Origin: Bacteroidota bacterium
GTDB lineage: Bacteria; Bacteroidota; Bacteroidia; Bacteroidales; UBA10428
Assembly: GCA_029268165.1 (NCBI GenBank)
Contig: JAJUGM010000087.1
Coordinates: 1 to 10,297 of the forward strand
Direction of reading: 5' to 3'
DNA: 10,297 nt
In this document: in pieces, positions 7,031 through 10,297 of the stretch
Position numbering within the stretch: the first letter of the stretch is position 1
Layout: every line of letters starts with the position of its first letter
Program-made: the position numbers and the translations under genes
Notes under the pieces: model-generated
Database searches by the model: none
The model's input: only the letters and a program-made list of their open reading frames with translations
What the model was told of the DNA's origin: nothing

Positions 7031-7769
7031 CATCAAATGGTTTTAGCAATTGCGGGTTTACTGATAAAAACCGGTTAAATTCTTCAACCGCTCTGATAAT
7101 GCGGTCATGTTTGTTAGCTCTTATATTATGCTCACGCATATATTTGAGAAACTCTTTGGAATTCAGACCAGCACATAAGCTTCTGCGGTTAAGCATGATC
7201 CTGTTAAGACCTGTTGCCGGACTATAAATAAAATAGTATTTGTGCGGCTTCACATCATCAGACAAAGGAAATTTTTCAATCGTATTCATTTTGTATAGTG
7301 ACACCGTTCCTTTTACAAGTTCTTGAAAAAATCCTCCTGTTCCCTCACTGTAATACCAGTTTCCCACAGGGAAATACCTGTAGCAGATCATCTTGTTCTG
7401 TTTTTCAGACAATATGGTAAAACCTTTTATTGTAGTTTTATCTACCAAAAGTCCCGATTCTTTGGAATATCTTATCCAGAGCAGATTGCTCCCTATAGCA
7501 TTGTATAAAATATACCTGTTTGGCACCGAGTCGCCGGTATTCAAATATACTGTTCCCCACCCCCAATCATTGCTACCTGCGACCTTATCGCTGAAAGGAT
7601 TAATATCGCGGTAAGGCATGCCAAGCAAATGAGTTGAACTGGTGTCTTCAACAGCATGATTATTGCAAAGTGTAATAATATGTTGTCCGTTTAAAGAAAA
7701 GATATTCATGAGTATCAGCAACAAGCCCATGATATTGTTACATCTCATTTTTATTGCTTTCGAATACAT
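7008..7769 (-). CDS. Exported protein of unknown function, second gene of the MG2-protein operon
   Basis: I do not recognise a named family. From the ATG at 7769 the product is 253 residues. The leader MYSKAIKMRCNN is followed by a hydrophobic stretch (GLLLILMNIFSLNG) and a likely cleavage site before Gln, so it is probably periplasmic or surface-exposed. The body (GMPYRDINPFSDKVAG, WGWGTVYLNTGDSV, NRYILYNAIGSNLLWIRY, TTIKGFTIL) looks like alternating beta-strands. It resembles a widespread class of Bacteroidota secreted hypotheticals with a strand-rich front half and a helical tail (here KEFLKYMREHNIRANKHDRIIRAVEEF, given in pieces: KEFLKYMREHNI, then HDRIIRAVEEF). The start at 7769 lies 25 bp after the upstream stop and has AGGGA 4 nt before the ATG. 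A longer version from 7820 would overlap the upstream gene and bury the signal peptide; ATG 7748 is also possible. It is co-directional with the MG2-type gene and probably acts with it. Confidence 0.8.
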   Translation of the reverse strand: MYSKAIKMRCNNIMGLLLILMNIFSLNGQHIITLCNNHAVEDTSSTHLLGMPYRDINPFSDKVAGSNDWGWGTVYLNTGDSVPNRYILYNAIGSNLLWIRYSKESGLLVDKTTIKGFTILSEKQNKMICYRYFPVGNWYYSEGTGGFFQELVKGTVSLYKMNTIEKFPLSDDVKPHKYYFIYSPATGLNRIMLNRRSLCAGLNSKEFLKYMREHNIRANKHDRIIRAVEEFNRFLSVNPQLLKPFDVPLQKAL

Positions 7770-7794
7770 ATTTTCCCTACTTTTTAAACAATGA

Positions 7795-10182
7795 TTAAAG
7801 AACAAAAAAAGATTTTTCACTGCAGGTCATTTTCCCATCTGTTGTCACATAGATGATCCTCATTCGGTAACTACCTTTAATATCCGTTGTTTTGAAAGGA
7901 ATCTCAAGGTTACCTTCAGATAGCAACTGATTTGTTTTCCAAAGCAGCGTATGCCTGATATCTGGCAAATTTGATTTTTCTATTAATGTTTCAGGTAATT
8001 CAGATGGTTCAATTATTACTGGGGTCGTTACAGTTTGATGGCAGTAAGAAGATTCAATCGATACAGGTGTTTTGGTATATATGGCCATGATACCAAACAT
8101 AAGGTAATTGTCATAAAAGAATTTATCACGTTTTAGTTCTATTTTACGGATATTGTCTGAGTTAAGCTCCAGCATATTTTTTAATGAAGGGAATGGGATA
8201 TTGTTTAATAATACAAATGCAGGGCCTGAATAATATAATTGCAGATAGGGATCAAAAATATATGTTTTAAAAATATCGTGTTCAATATCAAATTTTATTC
8301 CGGGTATAAGGTTCTTGCGGATTTCATAAATATTGGGCAATGATTCAAATTCGGCAGGTATTAAGGAAAAATCAGGTTTACCATAGAAATTTTCCGCGTA
8401 CGACTGACTTTTTCTGTAAACAACAGGTTGAATATTCTTGTTCTGATAGAATGCTTTGTATGCAAGTGCAATGTTCTGAAAGGCACTGATGGCTATATCA
8501 GTTGTCGGATGCGTAAGTTGAACAGCTTGTTTTACAGGATTATTGCCGAGAAAAGGTTCGTTAATGATGATTTCAACAGGATTAAAGCCCGCCGAATGAT
8601 CCTGAACAATTATATATACCTGTTTGCCATATAGTTTGTTATTTAAGATAAAATTAAATTCACCCTGCTTGTTGGTGTAAGTAAAATCGAAATGTGCAAC
8701 AGAATCGGGATAGGATAACAGCACTGCAGTATTGCTCAGAGGCATCTTGCCCGGTAATGAAATCACTTTCCCGTTTAATGAAATACCTTTTATTTCCTGG
8801 ACATATTTAAGCCTGTTGTCAGCCTGCAGCAAAAAATCGGTTAACCTTGTTGTTAAACAGGCAATCAAACAGTTGTTAATATATTCTTCGGTGGCTTCCG
8901 ATTCAAAAATAGGTAAAATTCCGGCATCTGGTAATGAGGCATAAAGACTGAAATATTCTAAATAACTGCATTCATTAAAAAGCAGGCTGTCAGTTACAGG
9001 ATTAAATGCGCTAATCACCGTGGCAGAAATTTTCTGATTCAATTCAGCAGATGAAGCTGAAATTTTGAATTTTACCAATGATCTTGTATTAAGTGTATCA
9101 TTTACACTTATTTTCAGGTGGGTGGGCGGTTGTGCTTTTTTATACCATGTACACTGACTCAAAATAGTGTTGTTGCCGCTGCAAAGCCATATCTGGTGAA
9201 GCCCCTCTGATAGCATAGCCCAAGGTAAAGATACCAATCCCTGCCTGCCATTCATATAAGCTGGCTGGCTTATTACCTTACCTGTGTTTTCTGAAAGCAT
9301 CACAATTTTGAGGTTATCAACAGTTTCCTGCATAGAGCCTGCATGGATAGTAATTTTTAAACCGGTTTCATCCAAATTGGGTTGTAATACAAAACCTTTT
9401 TGGGAAACTGCTGGCAGGGAGACAGCCCCAAAGTGGTTTTTTGAGTCTATAACCGACGCATAATAAATATGGCCGGCTTCAGGTGTGAACAAGAAGATCC
9501 CCGTTCCGTATGAATCAAGAAAGCACGTGTCAATAACATTGCCTGTATCATCACTTATTTTTAATTGTTTTATAATTGACTGGTAGTGTAAGGGGATACG
9601 AACCAGTATTTTATTTTTCACTCCGCTGATTAAACGGCCGCATTGCGGATAAAATTTCACAGGAACGCTGTCGTTACATACTGCCGACATTAAAGTATTT
9701 TCCATGGGCGATACAATCATTACCGGGCGTTCAAAAACATTATCAGCTCCGAAGTTTAGCATCCATCGCGTATAAGCTTTTATTGAATAAATCCCCGTAT
9801 GGAGTGATGCAGGAATATTGATATAACCCGAGCATTCACCATTATGCAGTTCAAAAGCATAATTGTTAATATGTTTACCCGTATAATCAACCAGTTGAAG
9901 ATAAAAAAACCTGCTGCCAGTAGTTTTTGTAATCAAATCATTGCCTAATAACATGGCTTTGAACATAATTGACTCTCCGGGATAATATATTCCGCTGTTT
10001 AATGATAAAAAAATATGTTCCTGCCGGTTAACGCCGCATGAGTATTCCTGAGCGAAATGCTCTAATCCGGCCGGAATTTTTTGTCCGGCTGAAATCTGTG
10101 CAAAAGAAAAAGTATTCAGACACCAAAGAAATACAAGAAGAATTTTTTTTAAATCTGATATACAAAAGCATAATATGTTCAT
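7795..10182 (-). CDS. Secreted MG2-domain protein with carboxypeptidase-regulatory-like and TonB-plug-like regions
   Basis: The product has 795 residues. The signal peptide ends in FSFA|Q (about residue 28). An alpha-2-macroglobulin MG2-like domain covers about 53-160, with the hallmarks YYPGESIMFKAMLL, FFYLQLVDYTGK, GYINIPASLHTGIYSIKAYT and RWMLNFG. A middle Ig-like stretch (about 170-400) is less clear. A carboxypeptidase-regulatory-like domain follows at about 467-540 (GISLNGKVISLPG, FTYTNKQGEFNFIL). A plug-like remnant lies at about 650-705 (GPAFVLLNNIPF, IRKIELKRD, FGIMAIYTKT). The tail LPDIRHTLLWKTNQL plus SYRMRIIYVTTDGK is also typical of this protein type. No barrel follows, so it cannot itself be a transporter. 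Such proteins are frequent in Bacteroidota and usually annotated hypothetical; a role at the cell surface is inference. It precedes the 253-residue exported protein gene by 25 bp. Confidence 0.85.
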   Translation of the reverse strand: MNILCFCISDLKKILLVFLWCLNTFSFAQISAGQKIPAGLEHFAQEYSCGVNRQEHIFLSLNSGIYYPGESIMFKAMLLGNDLITKTTGSRFFYLQLVDYTGKHINNYAFELHNGECSGYINIPASLHTGIYSIKAYTRWMLNFGADNVFERPVMIVSPMENTLMSAVCNDSVPVKFYPQCGRLISGVKNKILVRIPLHYQSIIKQLKISDDTGNVIDTCFLDSYGTGIFLFTPEAGHIYYASVIDSKNHFGAVSLPAVSQKGFVLQPNLDETGLKITIHAGSMQETVDNLKIVMLSENTGKVISQPAYMNGRQGLVSLPWAMLSEGLHQIWLCSGNNTILSQCTWYKKAQPPTHLKISVNDTLNTRSLVKFKISASSAELNQKISATVISAFNPVTDSLLFNECSYLEYFSLYASLPDAGILPIFESEATEEYINNCLIACLTTRLTDFLLQADNRLKYVQEIKGISLNGKVISLPGKMPLSNTAVLLSYPDSVAHFDFTYTNKQGEFNFILNNKLYGKQVYIIVQDHSAGFNPVEIIINEPFLGNNPVKQAVQLTHPTTDIAISAFQNIALAYKAFYQNKNIQPVVYRKSQSYAENFYGKPDFSLIPAEFESLPNIYEIRKNLIPGIKFDIEHDIFKTYIFDPYLQLYYSGPAFVLLNNIPFPSLKNMLELNSDNIRKIELKRDKFFYDNYLMFGIMAIYTKTPVSIESSYCHQTVTTPVIIEPSELPETLIEKSNLPDIRHTLLWKTNQLLSEGNLEIPFKTTDIKGSYRMRIIYVTTDGKMTCSEKSFFVL

Positions 10183-10207
10183 GGCCTGTGTCTTATTTTT
10201 TTATTTC

Positions 10208-10297
10208 TTAAGCAATAATTTTTCTGAAATGACAAACAAATGCTCTCCGGTTTTCAGTCACTCCCCCAAAAGCCGGGAGGTTCTCCGACTGAACATC
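10208..10297 (-). other. Possible C-terminal tail of an upstream gene (29 codons to TAA)
   Basis: On the minus strand one frame is open from the right window edge to a TAA at 10208-10210. It encodes a tail ending RRAFVCHFRKIIA, and the other two frames are closed. The gap to the next ATG is 25 bp, the same as between the two genes downstream. However, a nested inverted repeat covers its first half, and 29 codons is too short to tell coding from chance. It may equally be non-coding leader or repeat sequence. Confidence 0.2.
10253..10293. repeat. Nested inverted repeat upstream of the MG2-type operon
   Basis: TTCAGTC (10253-10259) and GACTGAA (10287-10293) are exact inverted repeats. Inside them CTCCC (10261-10265) pairs with GGGAG (10275-10279) around a 9-nt loop. 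The GC-rich core contrasts with the AT-rich surroundings. No T-run follows on either strand. It lies 71-111 bp before the MG2-type start codon, so it could be a leader hairpin, a repeat-element end, or the end of an upstream transcript. Confidence 0.5.

Noticed and set aside
6842..7036. Minus-strand 64-codon frame across the convergent intergenic region
   Set aside because: It runs through several hairpins and into the neighbouring gene, has no recognisable motif or signal, and looks like chance in AT-rich sequence.
7770..7820. Start of the 253-residue gene at ATG 7820
   Set aside because: It would overlap the upstream gene by 26 bp and place extra residues before a signal peptide that is complete from 7769.
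10232..10240. TTTGTTTG on the minus strand as a promoter for the MG2-type operon
   Set aside because: It mismatches the key A of TAnnTTTG, and the nearest upstream TTTG is about 26 bp away, which is too far.

Overview
The window looks like a chromosomal segment of a member of the Bacteroidota. It is AT-rich, carries a canonical SusC/SusD outer-membrane import pair, and has start sites without clear Shine-Dalgarno sequences. It also has a TAnnTTTG-type promoter and three signal peptides whose predicted cleavage leaves Gln at +1, a known trait of this phylum. No genus can be assigned from the sequence alone.

Layout. (1) Bases 2-1093 (+) hold the 3' part of an RNA m5U methyltransferase of the RlmC/RlmD/TrmA type. 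The reading frame is open to the left edge and the Fe-S cysteines lie before the first ATG, so the gene starts outside the window. (2) Bases 1086-1325 (-) encode a 79-residue single-RRM RNA-binding protein that overlaps the methyltransferase tail to tail by 8 bp. (3) Bases 1326-1766 are a 441-bp AT-rich divergent intergenic region with a good promoter for the RRM gene and weaker candidates for the susC-like gene. (4) Bases 1767-6763 (+) are a two-gene susC-like/susD-like operon closed by a strong bidirectional terminator at 6779-6812. (5) Bases 6813-7030 are a hairpin-dense convergent intergenic region. It includes a possible small MITE-like element at 6818-6971 and a long imperfect hairpin at 6869-6934. 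(6) Bases 7008-10182 (-) are a second two-gene operon with a 25-bp gap. The first gene encodes a 795-residue secreted protein with an MG2-like domain, a carboxypeptidase-regulatory-like domain and a TonB-plug-like remnant. The second encodes a 253-residue exported protein of unknown function. (7) Bases 10183-10297 are upstream of this operon and hold a nested inverted repeat and possibly the last 29 codons of another gene.

How the parts fit. The SusC-like protein is a TonB-dependent outer-membrane channel and the SusD-like lipoprotein is its surface lid, so together they should import an unidentified glycan or other oligomer. No glycoside hydrolase, peptidase, sigma/anti-sigma pair or hybrid two-component sensor lies beside them here, so the substrate cannot be inferred. 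The minus-strand pair encodes exported proteins of a kind common in Bacteroidota but without a settled function. I found no tRNA, rRNA, CRISPR array or intact insertion sequence. The least explained part of the window is the nest of inverted repeats between the two convergent operons.
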